Below are positions 18,873 to 28,090 of a stretch of 64,000 nucleotides of DNA, piece by piece; position 1 is the stretch's first letter; the number at the start of each line of letters is the position of its first letter. A program made the translations under genes and the position numbers. The notes beneath the pieces are model-generated. The model made no database searches and was not told the origin of the DNA. It saw only the letters and a list, made by a program, of their open reading frames with translations. Origin of the DNA: Prevotella sp. (lineage in GTDB: Bacteria > Bacteroidota > Bacteroidia > Bacteroidales > Bacteroidaceae); contig JAEEQB010000001.1 of assembly GCA_016285075.1 (NCBI GenBank), forward strand, positions 122,397-186,396. Reading direction: 5' to 3'.

Positions 18873-19691
18873 TTACCTGAGTGACTGTGCCTCACGCAGC
18901 CTGATACGGGTGAGCACCTGCTTGGTATTGTAGGTGAAGTCACCGCCAAGAATCCAACTATAATAGCCGGGGTCAAAGCGTAGCACATCGGCTACTGCCT
19001 TGCCCTTGTGCTTTCCGAAATTAAACACTTCTGTCTTGACACCATTTACCTCTGCCCAGACGATTCGACCTGCAAAATCCACGTTTTCGTTGGTTTTCGA
19101 AAAATCTGCCAGCATTTGCATGTCGTTCTCCAGCACCTTCTCTGGGTCTTCGTTCACGCCTGGAGCATAGTGGTCGAGTTCACCCATAAGTACCTTGTAG
19201 GTGGCCTCCGTATCTTGATCGGCACGATGGGCTTCGAAATCCTCTTCCATCTTTCTGCCACAATAGAACTTATAGGCAGCAGCCAGATTGCGTCGTTCCA
19301 TTTTGTGGAAGATAGTCTGCGCATCAATCATGCGACACTTGGAGAAATCGAAGTCTATACCTGCCCGCAGGAATTCTTCGGCCAGTAGGGGAATGTCGAA
19401 GTGGTTAGAGTTGAATCCAGCAAAGTCGCAGCCTGTGAAGCTGGCAGCCAGCTTGGCAGCCAGTTGCTTGAAGGTGGGTTTGTCCTTCACATCGCTGTTG
19501 GTGATGCCTGTCAGCTGTTCCACCAACTCAGGAATGGGCTGTTCGGGATTGATCAACTCGTTGACGCGCTCCTCATGTCCATCGGGATATACCTTTATAT
19601 ATGATATCTGTATGATTCGGTCTTTAACCAAGTCCAAACCAGTGGTCTCCAAGTCAAAGATGACCAAAGGCTTTTGCAAGTTCAGCTTCAT
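18873..19691 (-). CDS. DnaQ-like 3'-5' exonuclease with C-terminal DUF3820-like domain
   Basis: A 272-residue protein. Residues 1-175 are a DEDDh exonuclease: VIFDLETTGLDL (Exo I), FAGFNSNHFDIPLL (Exo II), and AHRADQDTEATY (Exo III with His and Asp). Residues about 215-272 (VKTEVFNFGKHKGKAVADVL, then RFDPGYYSWILGGDFT) match a small domain found after such exonucleases in Bacteroidetes. It may be the proofreading epsilon subunit or a repair exonuclease. Lies 28 bp downstream of dnaN, likely in the same operon. Confidence 0.88.
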   Translation of the reverse strand: MKLNLQKPLVIFDLETTGLDLVKDRIIQISYIKVYPDGHEERVNELINPEQPIPELVEQLTGITNSDVKDKPTFKQLAAKLAASFTGCDFAGFNSNHFDIPLLAEEFLRAGIDFDFSKCRMIDAQTIFHKMERRNLAAAYKFYCGRKMEEDFEAHRADQDTEATYKVLMGELDHYAPGVNEDPEKVLENDMQMLADFSKTNENVDFAGRIVWAEVNGVKTEVFNFGKHKGKAVADVLRFDPGYYSWILGGDFTYNTKQVLTRIRLREAQSLR

Positions 19692-19719
19692 GATCCGGAA
19701 ATCTTTTACGACCTACCAT

Positions 19720-20844
19720 TTAGTCATTGATGAGCATGGGCATCATCAACATCAGCACATCCTGGTTCTCAGGCTGCTCTGAGGGAAATACCAGTCCTGC
19801 ACGGCTAGGATCGGCTAATTGGATGATTACTTCTGAACAAGCGAAATTACCAAGGATTTCGATGAACGACGAACCTTTGAAACCAATGCTCATGGGTTGG
19901 CCATTGTAAGAACACGACATGCGCTCTGTAGCAGTTTTCGAGAAGTCGTAGTCTTCGGCATCGAGCTGCAGGGTTCCGTCTTCCACATGGAAACGGATAA
20001 GGTTGCTTGAATCGTTGGCGAAGGGCTGCACACGGCGAAGTGCAGAGAGCAGTCCTACACGGTCGACTGTGAGCTGGTTGGGATTGTTCTGGGGAATAAC
20101 AGAGTTGTAATTAGGATAACGTCCCTCAATGAGCCGGCACTGGATGGTACCTTCTTCAAAGGCTATTTCTGCATTACGGTCATCGAAACGGATGATGACG
20201 TCGCCACCGTCTTTGCCTAACAGGTTTTTCAGCAAAGTAGCGGGCTTCTTGGGCAGGATGAAAGCAGCAGGCTGGTCGCTCTTTATAGAATAGATCTTAT
20301 TGCGAACCAGCTTGTGGCCGTCACTGGCAACTACTGCCAGATAGTCGGGAGTCAAGTCAAAGTAGATGCCATTCATGACGGGACGGAGCTCGTCCTGAGC
20401 CGTAGCGAAAAGTGAGCGATTGATATTGTCGCTGAGTATCTGGTTCGGGATGACGATGGTTGTGGCCTGGTCGCTTACGTGTTGTGCTACGGGATACTCG
20501 TCGGCATTCTCTATTGGCAATGAGAACATACCGTTCTGATAACTGATCTTTACCAGGTTCTGCTGAAAGTCAATGTCAAAGGTGATTGGTTGCTCAGAAA
20601 AACCTTTTACGGCTTCCAACAGGTCGTGGTTGCCAATGGCAAAGCGTCCATTGCTGTCGCATTCAGCCAGTTCCACGCTGGTATACATGGTGTTCTCGCT
20701 GTCTGAGGCAGTCAGGTTCAGTTGGGTGTCGTTCACGTCGAAGAGGAAGTCGCCTAGAATGGGTAGGGCGTTCTTGCTGTTGATGACTCTTGCCAGAGCC
20801 GTGAGCTTTGCGCTCAATACGGTGCTTGAAACTGTAAATCTCAT
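19720..20844 (-). CDS. dnaN: DNA polymerase III beta subunit (sliding clamp)
   Basis: A 374-residue clamp protein that encircles DNA and holds replicative and repair polymerases. Start ATG 20842-20844 (MRFTVSSTVLSAKLTALARV). Three repeated clamp domains can be followed: LPILGDFLFDVNDTQLNLTA in the first, YLAVVASDGHKLVRNKI in the second, and the ending LVFPSEQPENQDVLMLMMPM in the third. A nine-codon longer start (20871) exists but the family begins MRFTVSS. A TATCTTTG -7 box lies at 20881-20888. The gene is divergent from the SSB-tailed DUF3127 gene. Confidence 0.97.
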   Translation of the reverse strand: MRFTVSSTVLSAKLTALARVINSKNALPILGDFLFDVNDTQLNLTASDSENTMYTSVELAECDSNGRFAIGNHDLLEAVKGFSEQPITFDIDFQQNLVKISYQNGMFSLPIENADEYPVAQHVSDQATTIVIPNQILSDNINRSLFATAQDELRPVMNGIYFDLTPDYLAVVASDGHKLVRNKIYSIKSDQPAAFILPKKPATLLKNLLGKDGGDVIIRFDDRNAEIAFEEGTIQCRLIEGRYPNYNSVIPQNNPNQLTVDRVGLLSALRRVQPFANDSSNLIRFHVEDGTLQLDAEDYDFSKTATERMSCSYNGQPMSIGFKGSSFIEILGNFACSEVIIQLADPSRAGLVFPSEQPENQDVLMLMMPMLIND

Positions 20845-20880
20845 TGTATCTTTCTTTTTAATTATATTCAAAACTGACTA

Positions 20881-20888
20881 CAAAGATA
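20881..20888 (-). promoter_or_regulatory. -7 box of dnaN
   Basis: TATCTTTG on the minus strand, 36 bases before the dnaN start codon, fits the Bacteroidetes consensus. Confidence 0.6.
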
Positions 20889-20929
20889 CGCTTATTTTGT
20901 GGAATTAAAAAAAATTATGGATAAATTTT

Positions 20930-20959
20930 TTTGTTTTCAAACTATTTTTAGTAATTTCG
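20930..20959 (+). promoter_or_regulatory. Promoter of the DUF3127 gene
   Basis: TTTG at 20930-20933 and TAATTTCG at 20952-20959 (one mismatch to TAnnTTTG), 18 bp apart, in the AT-rich dnaN/DUF3127 divergent region. Confidence 0.45.
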
Positions 20960-21001
20960 CACTCGCAAAAGCAAAAAAAACATATTTAATACATTATATT
21001 T

Positions 21002-21496
21002 ATGGATTTAACAGGTAGAATTATTGCTGTATTGCCACCACAAAGTGGTACCTCTGCCCGTACGGGCAATCCCTGGATGTCACAGGAATATGTTATTGAG
21101 GTTCCTGGTCAGTATCCCAGGCGTTGTGTGTTCCGAGTTTTCGGCGAAGACCGCATCCGTCAGTTCAATATTCAGAATGGTGAGGACGTGACCGTTCAGT
21201 TTGATATTGATGCACATGAGTACAATGGACGTTGGTTCAACGACATTCGTGCTTATAACGTGCTTCATGGTGTCGTACCTGCTGTTGCAGGTGCACCAAT
21301 GGCAGGTGCTCCTATGGCCGGTGCTCCTATGGCCGGTGCTCCTATGGCCGGTGCTCCTATGAGCGGTGCTCCTATGAGCGGTGCCGCCCCATTCCCCCCG
21401 CAGCAGCCTGCAGCTGCTCAGCCCGCAGCAGCTCCCTTCCCTCCTGCACAAGAACCTGCTGGAGAAGGAGGAAGTGCAGACGACCTGCCGTTCTAA
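21002..21496 (+). CDS. DUF3127 protein with an SSB-like DDLPF tail
   Basis: A 164-residue protein. Residues 1-95 are DUF3127 (MDLTGRIIAVLPPQSGTSAR, then QEYVIEVPGQYPRRCVFRVF and FDIDAHEYNGRWFNDIRAYN), which by pattern resembles a small OB-fold. Residues about 96-128 are M-A-G-A-P pentapeptide repeats made by a 15-bp tandem repeat; the rest is a Pro/Ala-rich linker. The last five residues are DDLPF, the same acidic-hydrophobic tip used by bacterial single-stranded DNA-binding proteins to recruit partners. Being next to dnaN it may be a second ssDNA-binding or clamp-associated protein; this is inference. Its 3' end overlaps the convergent ferredoxin gene by four bases. Confidence 0.85.
   Translation: MDLTGRIIAVLPPQSGTSARTGNPWMSQEYVIEVPGQYPRRCVFRVFGEDRIRQFNIQNGEDVTVQFDIDAHEYNGRWFNDIRAYNVLHGVVPAVAGAPMAGAPMAGAPMAGAPMAGAPMSGAPMSGAAPFPPQQPAAAQPAAAPFPPAQEPAGEGGSADDLPF
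21287..21376. repeat. Six 15-bp tandem repeats encoding MAGAP/MSGAP
   Basis: Six units of GCNGGTGCTCCTATG type, several identical, followed by a partial unit. They encode the flexible linker of the DUF3127 protein and are expected to vary in copy number between strains. Confidence 0.9.
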
Positions 21497-22272
21497 GCCT
21501 TGAAGTAGTATTGTCCACGCTTACGCGTAATCTTACCATAGTTGATGGCGTGGACAGGACAGTGATGATAGCAGCTGAGACAACAAGTGCAGCTGCTATC
21601 ATTTTTCCATTTTGGCTTCTTGTCTTTGAAGTCTATGTTCTCTGTGGGGCACACCTCTTTGCACTTGCCGCAGGACAGGCATTTTTCCTCATCTACGGTA
21701 AACTTCTTGTCTGTAATCATCTGTGAATTGAAATAGCCACCAATGACGTGTGACATCAGCCACGGCGCAGCTCCCTTGACCAGATGATGGAAAACCTGTC
21801 GTTGCGTTACAATATCGAGGAAGGCGTCTAGTTCATTTCCCGCTTTTTCAATCTTTGCCCGCTCCTTCTCGGGAGGATCGGTATACATGAAAGGTAGGCA
21901 CACGTAACTCTCTGGCATGATGAGTGACAGCGTGCTGCAAATGTTGATTCCCAACGGTGACAGTTCTTTGACAAGCATGTTCATTGCCAGCCCTATGCTG
22001 TCGCCGCATGTACACACTGCATACGCATAATGGTGAGCTAACGTGGGGTTCGGGGAGGAGAGCTTCAGCCTGCTTACGAACTGCCTGACAATATGGGGAG
22101 GCTGCCATCCGTGAACAGGAAAGCAGAAACCTATACGTTCCTCCTTAGCCAGTGTGTATCTACATTCGCCTTTTAACTCGCGAGGAATGAACAGCAGCCT
22201 TTCGCCTGTGGCTTCTGCCAGTTGTTGGGCAGCCCAACGTGTGTTGCCTGTGCCTGAGAAATAGAAAATCAT
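21493..22272 (-). CDS. EFR1 family ferredoxin (flavodoxin-like plus two 4Fe-4S clusters)
   Basis: A 259-residue protein. The N-terminus MIFYFSGTGNTRWAAQQLA is the FMN-phosphate loop of flavodoxin-type proteins. Residues about 195-245 hold two cluster-binding motifs, CLSCGKCKEVCP and CTCCLSCYHHCP. This fusion defines EFR1-type ferredoxins, which probably move electrons between flavin and iron-sulfur partners in the cytoplasm. The partner enzyme is not evident from the neighbours. The 3' end overlaps the DUF3127 gene by four bases; it is divergent from truA. Confidence 0.88.
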   Translation of the reverse strand: MIFYFSGTGNTRWAAQQLAEATGERLLFIPRELKGECRYTLAKEERIGFCFPVHGWQPPHIVRQFVSRLKLSSPNPTLAHHYAYAVCTCGDSIGLAMNMLVKELSPLGINICSTLSLIMPESYVCLPFMYTDPPEKERAKIEKAGNELDAFLDIVTQRQVFHHLVKGAAPWLMSHVIGGYFNSQMITDKKFTVDEEKCLSCGKCKEVCPTENIDFKDKKPKWKNDSSCTCCLSCYHHCPVHAINYGKITRKRGQYYFKA

Positions 22273-22329
22273 GGTGCAAAGTTACGAAATAATTCATAAT
22301 TCTTTGTCCGTAGTTCATAATTATTTTAT

Positions 22330-22337
22330 AATTTTGC
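22330..22337 (+). promoter_or_regulatory. -7 box of truA
   Basis: TAATTTTG ends seven bases before the truA ATG at 22345, implying an almost leaderless transcript. Confidence 0.55.
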
Positions 22338-22344
22338 AGCCGAA

Positions 22345-23073
22345 ATGAGATATTTTGTGACATTTAGCTATGATGGCAGCCGTTATCATGGCTGGCAGAT
22401 ACAGCCCAACGGAGATTCTGTTCAGGCACAGTTGCAGCGGGGGCTTTCCTTACTGCTACGACAGGAGGTAATGGTGACAGGAGCGGGACGTACCGATGCG
22501 GGAGTCCATGCAAGGATGATGGTTGCACACTTCGATTTCCCAACATCTTTGGATGAAAAACAACTGGCTTATAAACTCAATAAACTGCTGCCTGGCGACA
22601 TTGCCATTGCTGGTGTCCGGCAAGTAGAAGAGAACCTTCATGCCCGATTCTCTGCCACCAGCCGCATGTATCGATACTACGTTCATACTGCAAAGAATCC
22701 TTTTCTCAGAAATACTTCATGTGAATTGCATTACCCATTGGATTTCAATAAGATGAACGAGGCGGCAGACATGTTGAAGAGATACGATGATTTTGGCGCT
22801 TTTTGCAAAGCTCATGCCGATGTGAAGACCACACTTTGCAAGGTGACGGTTGCCCGTTGGCACCAGACAAGTCCCACCACTTGGTACTTTGAGATCCGTG
22901 CTAACCGTTTTCTCCGTAACATGGTACGTGCCGTCGTAGGCACATTGATCGACGTGGGGAGAGGAAGGCTGACAATGGAGGACTTCCAACGTGTTGTAGA
23001 AGGGAAGAAGAGAACGGAGGCAGGCGAGTCAATGCCTGCTCATGCTCTGTTTCTAGAAGATATAACTTATTAA
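22345..23073 (+). CDS. truA: tRNA pseudouridine(38-40) synthase
   Basis: A 242-residue TruA, which makes pseudouridine at positions 38-40 of tRNA anticodon arms. MRYFVTFSYDGSRYHGWQIQ is the family start, GAGRTDAGVHA holds the catalytic Asp, and ARFSATSRMYRYYV and NRFLRNMVRAVVGTLIDVG are conserved. It is followed 15 bases later by the EamA transporter gene on the same strand. Confidence 0.97.
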   Translation: MRYFVTFSYDGSRYHGWQIQPNGDSVQAQLQRGLSLLLRQEVMVTGAGRTDAGVHARMMVAHFDFPTSLDEKQLAYKLNKLLPGDIAIAGVRQVEENLHARFSATSRMYRYYVHTAKNPFLRNTSCELHYPLDFNKMNEAADMLKRYDDFGAFCKAHADVKTTLCKVTVARWHQTSPTTWYFEIRANRFLRNMVRAVVGTLIDVGRGRLTMEDFQRVVEGKKRTEAGESMPAHALFLEDITY

Positions 23074-23088
23074 AGATGTAGACGGGTT

Positions 23089-24006
23089 ATGTGGCTTATT
23101 CTCGCTTTTTTGTCGGCAGCTCTCCTTGGTTGCTATGACTCGTTCAAGAAACAGGCATTAAAACAAAATGCTGTGATTCCAGTATTGACGCTTAATACTT
23201 TGTTCTCGTCTTTGTTCTTCCTGCCTTTTATCATACTTAGCGCTGCCGGTTTACTATCCGACAATCATATTCTCCATGTGGCATCAGGCGGATGGGAGGC
23301 TCACAAGTACATAGTGTTGAAGGCCGTTATCGTACTGTCTAGTTGGGTGTTAGGCTATTTCGGCATGAAACACCTGCCGCTGACTATAGTGGGACCCATC
23401 AATGCTACACGTCCGGTTATGGTTCTTGTGGGAGCCTTGCTTGTGTTTGGTGAGCGGCTGAATGGATGGCAATGGCTAGGTGTCCTGCTGGCTGTAGCCT
23501 CTTTTCTCTTGCTCAGCCGCAGTGGAAAAAAGGAGGGCATTGACTTTAAGCACGATCACTGGATCTACATGATTGTTGGGGCTGCTGCTTTGGGAGCCTT
23601 AAGCGGACTTTATGACAAGTATCTTATGGCACCCGCTGACGAGGGTGGGGTTGGGCTTGACCGTATGATGGTTCAGTCTTGGTATAACATCTACCAGTTT
23701 TTCATGATGAGCATCATGCTGTTGCTCTTATGGTGGCCCAAGCATAAAGAGACCACGCCCTTTCATTGGTCGTGGTCTATCTTGGGAGTCAGTTTGTTCC
23801 TCTCCATTGCCGACTTTATGTATTTCTATTCCTTGTCCTTACCGTCGGCCATGATCAGCATCGTATCCATGATACGTCGTGGGAGTGTTGTGGTGAGCTT
23901 CCTCTTCGGGGCTCTGTTCTTTCACGAGAAGAACCTTAAGGCGAAAGCCTTTGACCTGGCACTTGTTCTTTTAGGTATGATCTTCCTTTATATCGGCTCA
24001 CGTTAA
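23089..24006 (+). CDS. EamA/DMT family transporter
   Basis: A 305-residue inner-membrane protein with about ten hydrophobic segments in two halves. The first half has LLGCYDSFKKQALKQNAVI and GPINATRPVMVLVGALLVFG; the second has GALSGLYDKYLMAP and SIVSMIRRGSVVVSFLFGAL, the EamA-like repeat. Substrate unknown (metabolite or drug exporter). It overlaps the convergent MgtC gene by four bases. Confidence 0.88.
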   Translation: MWLILAFLSAALLGCYDSFKKQALKQNAVIPVLTLNTLFSSLFFLPFIILSAAGLLSDNHILHVASGGWEAHKYIVLKAVIVLSSWVLGYFGMKHLPLTIVGPINATRPVMVLVGALLVFGERLNGWQWLGVLLAVASFLLLSRSGKKEGIDFKHDHWIYMIVGAAALGALSGLYDKYLMAPADEGGVGLDRMMVQSWYNIYQFFMMSIMLLLLWWPKHKETTPFHWSWSILGVSLFLSIADFMYFYSLSLPSAMISIVSMIRRGSVVVSFLFGALFFHEKNLKAKAFDLALVLLGMIFLYIGSR

Positions 24007-24473
24007 TTGCTCTCTTCATCGTCGGTGTCGTATTCTCTTGCCCTGTGCTTGAACACATGGTGGTGAAGAAAGTTCATGAGTTCCAGACAGACAAGCACCA
24101 TCACTGTCGAGGCGGCGGCTACTGCATACATACCTGCACCAGCTGCCATGCCAATGGCTGATGCTACCCAAAGACCTGCTGCTGTGGTGAGTCCTCGTAC
24201 CACGTGTTTCTGGAAGATGATACAGCCGGCACCGATGAAACCGATGCCTGATACTACCTGTGCGGCTATGCGTGACACATCGTGACGGGTAGCCTCTGTC
24301 AGGGTGATATCATCGAATCCGTGAGCAGAGAGAATCATAAACAGAGCCGATCCCAAACCCACGAGGAAATGGGTACGGAAACCTGCCTCTTTGGCACGAT
24401 ATTCGCGTTCCAAACCGATTGCGCCGCCTAGCATGGCAGCGATAAAGATGCGAAGAATGTAGTCTGTTGTCAT
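24003..24473 (-). CDS. MgtC/SapB family membrane protein
   Basis: A 156-residue protein with start ATG 24471-24473 (MTTDYILRIFIAAML). GAIGLEREYRAKEAGFRTHF and GIGFIGAGCIIF are MgtC signatures, with four hydrophobic helices and a short charged tail (YDTDDEESN). It is the short SapB-like form without the C-terminal ACT-like domain of Salmonella MgtC. Role in Mg2+ or ATP homeostasis is known only for distant members. Confidence 0.9.
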   Translation of the reverse strand: MTTDYILRIFIAAMLGGAIGLEREYRAKEAGFRTHFLVGLGSALFMILSAHGFDDITLTEATRHDVSRIAAQVVSGIGFIGAGCIIFQKHVVRGLTTAAGLWVASAIGMAAGAGMYAVAAASTVMVLVCLELMNFLHHHVFKHRAREYDTDDEESN

Positions 24474-24619
24474 AAGTGTTAATTGTATTACTTGAGTTTC
24501 GGGAGTTCTTTGCAAGGTCACTGCGAAGAGCCTGAGTACCTACGAAGCGCCGTTCAAGGGGTGAAGTTCCGTCTCTGACAAGGCAAGGCGAATGCCGAGG
24601 TCTATAGCTAACTATTGGA

Positions 24620-24649
24620 CCCCAGAAGTCTATACTTGCACTTCTGGGG
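24620..24649 (-). terminator. Hairpin downstream of secA
   Basis: CCCCAGAAGT (24620-24629) and ACTTCTGGGG (24640-24649) form a perfect 10-bp stem with a 10-nt loop, 15 bases after the secA stop. No strong T tract follows, so function is inferred from position. Confidence 0.5.
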
Positions 24650-24663
24650 CTCAAATTAGTTCG

Positions 24664-27600
24664 TCAGACCAGTCCTCGACCGTGGCAGTTCTTGAACTTC
24701 TTTCCAGATCCACAAGGACAGGGGTCGTTGCGACCAGGTAGCTTGTCCTTGATGATTGGGTTGCGGGGCTGCTGGGCGCGAGTGTCATGCTGGGCAGCGG
24801 CACGTTGGTTGGGATCGGTCAGCCGTTCTTCGTCCAGATTCTGCTTGGATTCCGTGTATTGCTGACGTTGGGTATGCTGCTCAGGGGATGCCTCTTGTAC
24901 CTGCTGCTGCATTTCGGGTATTTGGGCACGGGTAAGAATGGCGCAGATACGATTGTACATCTCATTGATCATGTCATCCCACACCTTGGCACTCTCCAGT
25001 TTGAAGATGAGCAACGGGTCCTTCTGCTCGTAGCTGGCATTTTGTACTGAGTGCTTCAACTCATCAAGCTTACGAAGGTTCTCTTTCCATGAATCGTCGA
25101 TGATATGGAGCAATATGGCCTTTTCAAACTCTTTAACCACCGACTTTGACTCTGTGTCGTAGGCTTCTTTAAGGTTACAGGGGATATTGAACATGCGACG
25201 CCCGTCAGTGATGGGTACCATGATGCGTTCGTACATGTGCCCTTGGTTTTCAAATACCTGTTCGATGATGGGCTTTGCCACTTCACGGATATGCTCGGTC
25301 TTGCGTGTGAAGTTGCCTATGGCAGCCTGGAAAGCATTCTCTGTGAGCACGTCCCGTTGCTGGTTGATAAACTCATCCTCGCTGAAGGGTACCTCCATGG
25401 CCAGCACGTGGAGGAATTCCTCCTTGCAGCCTTGGTAGTCGGCAGCGTTCTCAATAATGTAGACCACCCGATCCCATATGATGTTTGAGATGTCCATACC
25501 GATGCGCTCACCCATAAGGGCGTGGCGGCGTTTCTCGTAGATCACGGTACGCTGCTTGTTCATGACGTCGTCGTACTCGATGAGTCGCTTACGGATGCCG
25601 AAGTTGTTTTCCTCAACTTTCTTCTGAGCGCGTTCAATGCTCTTTGAAATCATGGAACTCTCAATCATCTCGCCTTCTTTGAAGCCCAGTCGGTCCATGA
25701 CGCTGGCAATGCGCTCAGAGGCGAAGAGACGCATAAGCTTGTCTTCCAAGGAAACAAAGAATACACTGCTGCCCGGGTCGCCTTGACGTCCAGCACGACC
25801 ACGCAACTGACGGTCTACGCGTCGACTTTCATGTCGTTCTGTACCGATAATGGCCAGTCCTCCTGCAGCCTTTACCTCAGGAGATAACTTGATGTCGGTA
25901 CCACGGCCAGCCATATTGGTGGCAATGGTGACAGCACCCTTTCCGTTGGTCGATTGTCCGGCTAGTGCCACAATGTCTGCCTCTTTTTGGTGGAGCTTGG
26001 CATTGAGCACCTGGTGGGGTATTCCCTCGCGTTTGCCGGTTTCGGGGTTCACATACATATCGAGCATACGGCTGAGCAACTCGGATATCTCCACAGAGGT
26101 CGTACCAATCAGAGTGGGGCGTCCGGCATTGCGCATCCGTACAATTTCCTCAATGACCGCACGGTATTTTTCACGTTGGGTCTTGTAGACACGGTCATCC
26201 TGGTCATTTCGGATGACAGGGCGGTTGGTGGGAATTTCCACCACGTCAAGTTTATAGATATCCCAGAACTCACCGGCCTCAGTCGAAGCAGTACCTGTCA
26301 TACCTGCCAGTTTGTGGTACATGCGGAAATAGTTCTGCAGGGTAATGGTAGCAAAAGTCTGGGTGGCTGCTTCTACCTTCACGTGCTCCTTTGCCTCAAC
26401 AGCCTGATGCAGACCATCGCTCCATCGGCGACCTTCCATGATACGGCCTGTCTGTTCGTCTACTATCTTCACTTCACCATCGATAACCACATATTCATCG
26501 TCTTTATTGAACATGCAGTAGGCTTTGAGCAGCTGCTGAAGGGTGTGGACACGCTCAGACTGAACAGCATAGTGCTGCATCAACTCATCCTTCTTGTCAA
26601 CACGTTCCTGGTCAGTAAGTCCTGGCTCTACTTCAAGGGCAGATAACTGGCCAGTAATGTCGGGGAGCACGAAGAGTTCGGCATCGTTCACCTGATTTGC
26701 CAGCCAGGCAGTACCTTTATCCGTAAGGTCACAGGAATTGAGCTTCTCCTCTACCACAAAGTAGAGAGGCTCAACGGCTTCTGGCATACGGCGATTGTTG
26801 TTCTCCATATAGATTTCTTCAGTCTTCAGCATGCCTGCCTTGATACCTTCCTCGGAAAGATATTTGATGAGGGGTTTGTTCTTGGGAAGTGCCTTGTGGG
26901 AGCGGTAAAGGGAGAGGAATCCGTCGTCCAGCTTCTGCTGGCCTTCTTTCTTGTTGCCAGCGCTGATAAGACGGTTACCCTCGCTGATCAGGTTCTTTGC
27001 CTCAGCCAAGTACTGGGTGGCCAGCTGACGCTGTACACCTACGAGCTTTTCTACTAGCGGCTGGTACTCCTCAAACATCTGGTCATCGCCCTTAGGAACG
27101 GGACCAGAGATGATCAGCGGCGTACGGGCATCGTCAATCAACACGGAGTCGACCTCGTCGACGATGGCGTAATTGTGGCTTCGCTGCACCAGATCGGCAG
27201 GGGATGTAGCCATGTTATCACGCAAGTAGTCAAAACCAAACTCATTGTTTGTACCAAAGGTGATGTCGGCCTGATAAGCCTTACGGCGAGCCTCGGAGTT
27301 TGGCTGGTGCTTGTCAATACAGTCTACAGAGAGGCCGTGGAACATATAGAGTGGTCCCATCCATTCTGAGTCACGTTTTGCAAGGTAATCGTTTACCGTC
27401 ACAACGTGTACGCCATTGCCTGTCAAAGCATTGAGGAAGACTGGCAAAGTAGCCACAAGAGTCTTACCTTCACCAGTAGCCATCTCGGCAATCTTTCCCT
27501 GATGGAGTACAGTGCCTCCGAAAAGTTGAACGTCGTAATGAACCATCTCCCATGGCAGATCGTTTCCGCCTGCCGTCCAGTGATTATGATAGATGGCTTT

Positions 27601-28056
27601 GTCGCCGTCGATGGTGATGAAGTCTTTCTTCGGGTCACCAGCCAGCTCGCGGTCAAAGTCGGTGGCAGTCACCACTGTCTCTTCGTTCTGTGCAAAGCGT
27701 CGAGCGGTATCCTTTACAATGGCAAATACTTCGGCACGCACCTCGTTAAGAGCCTTTTCATAGACTTCCAGGGCTTCCTTCTCCAGTTTGTCTATCTGGT
27801 TGAAGATATCCTCACGTTCGTCAATAGGTGTATCTTCAATGGTGGATTTCAACTGGGCTATCTTCTCTTTTTGTTCGTGAGCGGCAGCCTGCACTTGTTT
27901 TTGTATTTCCTTGGAGCGAGCGCGAAGTTCGTCGTTGCTCATTTTCTCAATCTGTGGTGTGAAGGCTTTCACCTCTTCCACTAAGGGCTGTATCAGCTTC
28001 ATGTCACGTGATGACTTGTCGCCAAACAGTGATTTTAAAATACTATTGAAATTCAT
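24664..28056 (-). CDS. secA: Preprotein translocase ATPase SecA
   Basis: A 1130-residue SecA, motor of Sec-dependent export. ATPase motifs: [14 protein letters not shown] (Walker A) and [20 protein letters not shown] (Walker B); [14 protein letters not shown] and [17 protein letters not shown] in the second motor domain. The C-terminus ends with a zinc-binding [14 protein letters not shown] preceded by a Gln-rich linker. The length, greater than the 900 residues of E. coli, is usual in Bacteroidetes. It is the last gene of a minus-strand set kdsB, DUF4105, phosphatase, secA with gaps of 11, 3 and 34 bases. Confidence 0.98.
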   Translation of the reverse strand: MNFNSILKSLFGDKSSRDMKLIQPLVEEVKAFTPQIEKMSNDELRARSKEIQKQVQAAAHEQKEKIAQLKSTIEDTPIDEREDIFNQIDKLEKEALEVYEKALNEVRAEVFAIVKDTARRFAQNEETVVTATDFDRELAGDPKKDFITIDGDKAIYHNHWTAGGNDLPWEMVHYDVQLFGGTVLHQGKIAEMATGEGKTLVATLPVFLNALTGNGVHVVTVNDYLAKRDSEWMGPLYMFHGLSVDCIDKHQPNSEARRKAYQADITFGTNNEFGFDYLRDNMATSPADLVQRSHNYAIVDEVDSVLIDDARTPLIISGPVPKGDDQMFEEYQPLVEKLVGVQRQLATQYLAEAKNLISEGNRLISAGNKKEGQQKLDDGFLSLYRSHKALPKNKPLIKYLSEEGIKAGMLKTEEIYMENNNRRMPEAVEPLYFVVEEKLNSCDLTDKGTAWLANQVNDAELFVLPDITGQLSALEVEPGLTDQERVDKKDELMQHYAVQSERVHTLQQLLKAYCMFNKDDEYVVIDGEVKIVDEQTGRIMEGRRWSDGLHQAVEAKEHVKVEAATQTFATITLQNYFRMYHKLAGMTGTASTEAGEFWDIYKLDVVEIPTNRPVIRNDQDDRVYKTQREKYRAVIEEIVRMRNAGRPTLIGTTSVEISELLSRMLDMYVNPETGKREGIPHQVLNAKLHQKEADIVALAGQSTNGKGAVTIATNMAGRGTDIKLSPEVKAAGGLAIIGTERHESRRVDRQLRGRAGRQGDPGSSVFFVSLEDKLMRLFASERIASVMDRLGFKEGEMIESSMISKSIERAQKKVEENNFGIRKRLIEYDDVMNKQRTVIYEKRRHALMGERIGMDISNIIWDRVVYIIENAADYQGCKEEFLHVLAMEVPFSEDEFINQQRDVLTENAFQAAIGNFTRKTEHIREVAKPIIEQVFENQGHMYERIMVPITDGRRMFNIPCNLKEAYDTESKSVVKEFEKAILLHIIDDSWKENLRKLDELKHSVQNASYEQKDPLLIFKLESAKVWDDMINEMYNRICAILTRAQIPEMQQQVQEASPEQHTQRQQYTESKQNLDEERLTDPNQRAAAQHDTRAQQPRNPIIKDKLPGRNDPCPCGSGKKFKNCHGRGLV

Positions 28057-28090
28057 CTTATATATTTACTATTTATTGATCATGATTATT

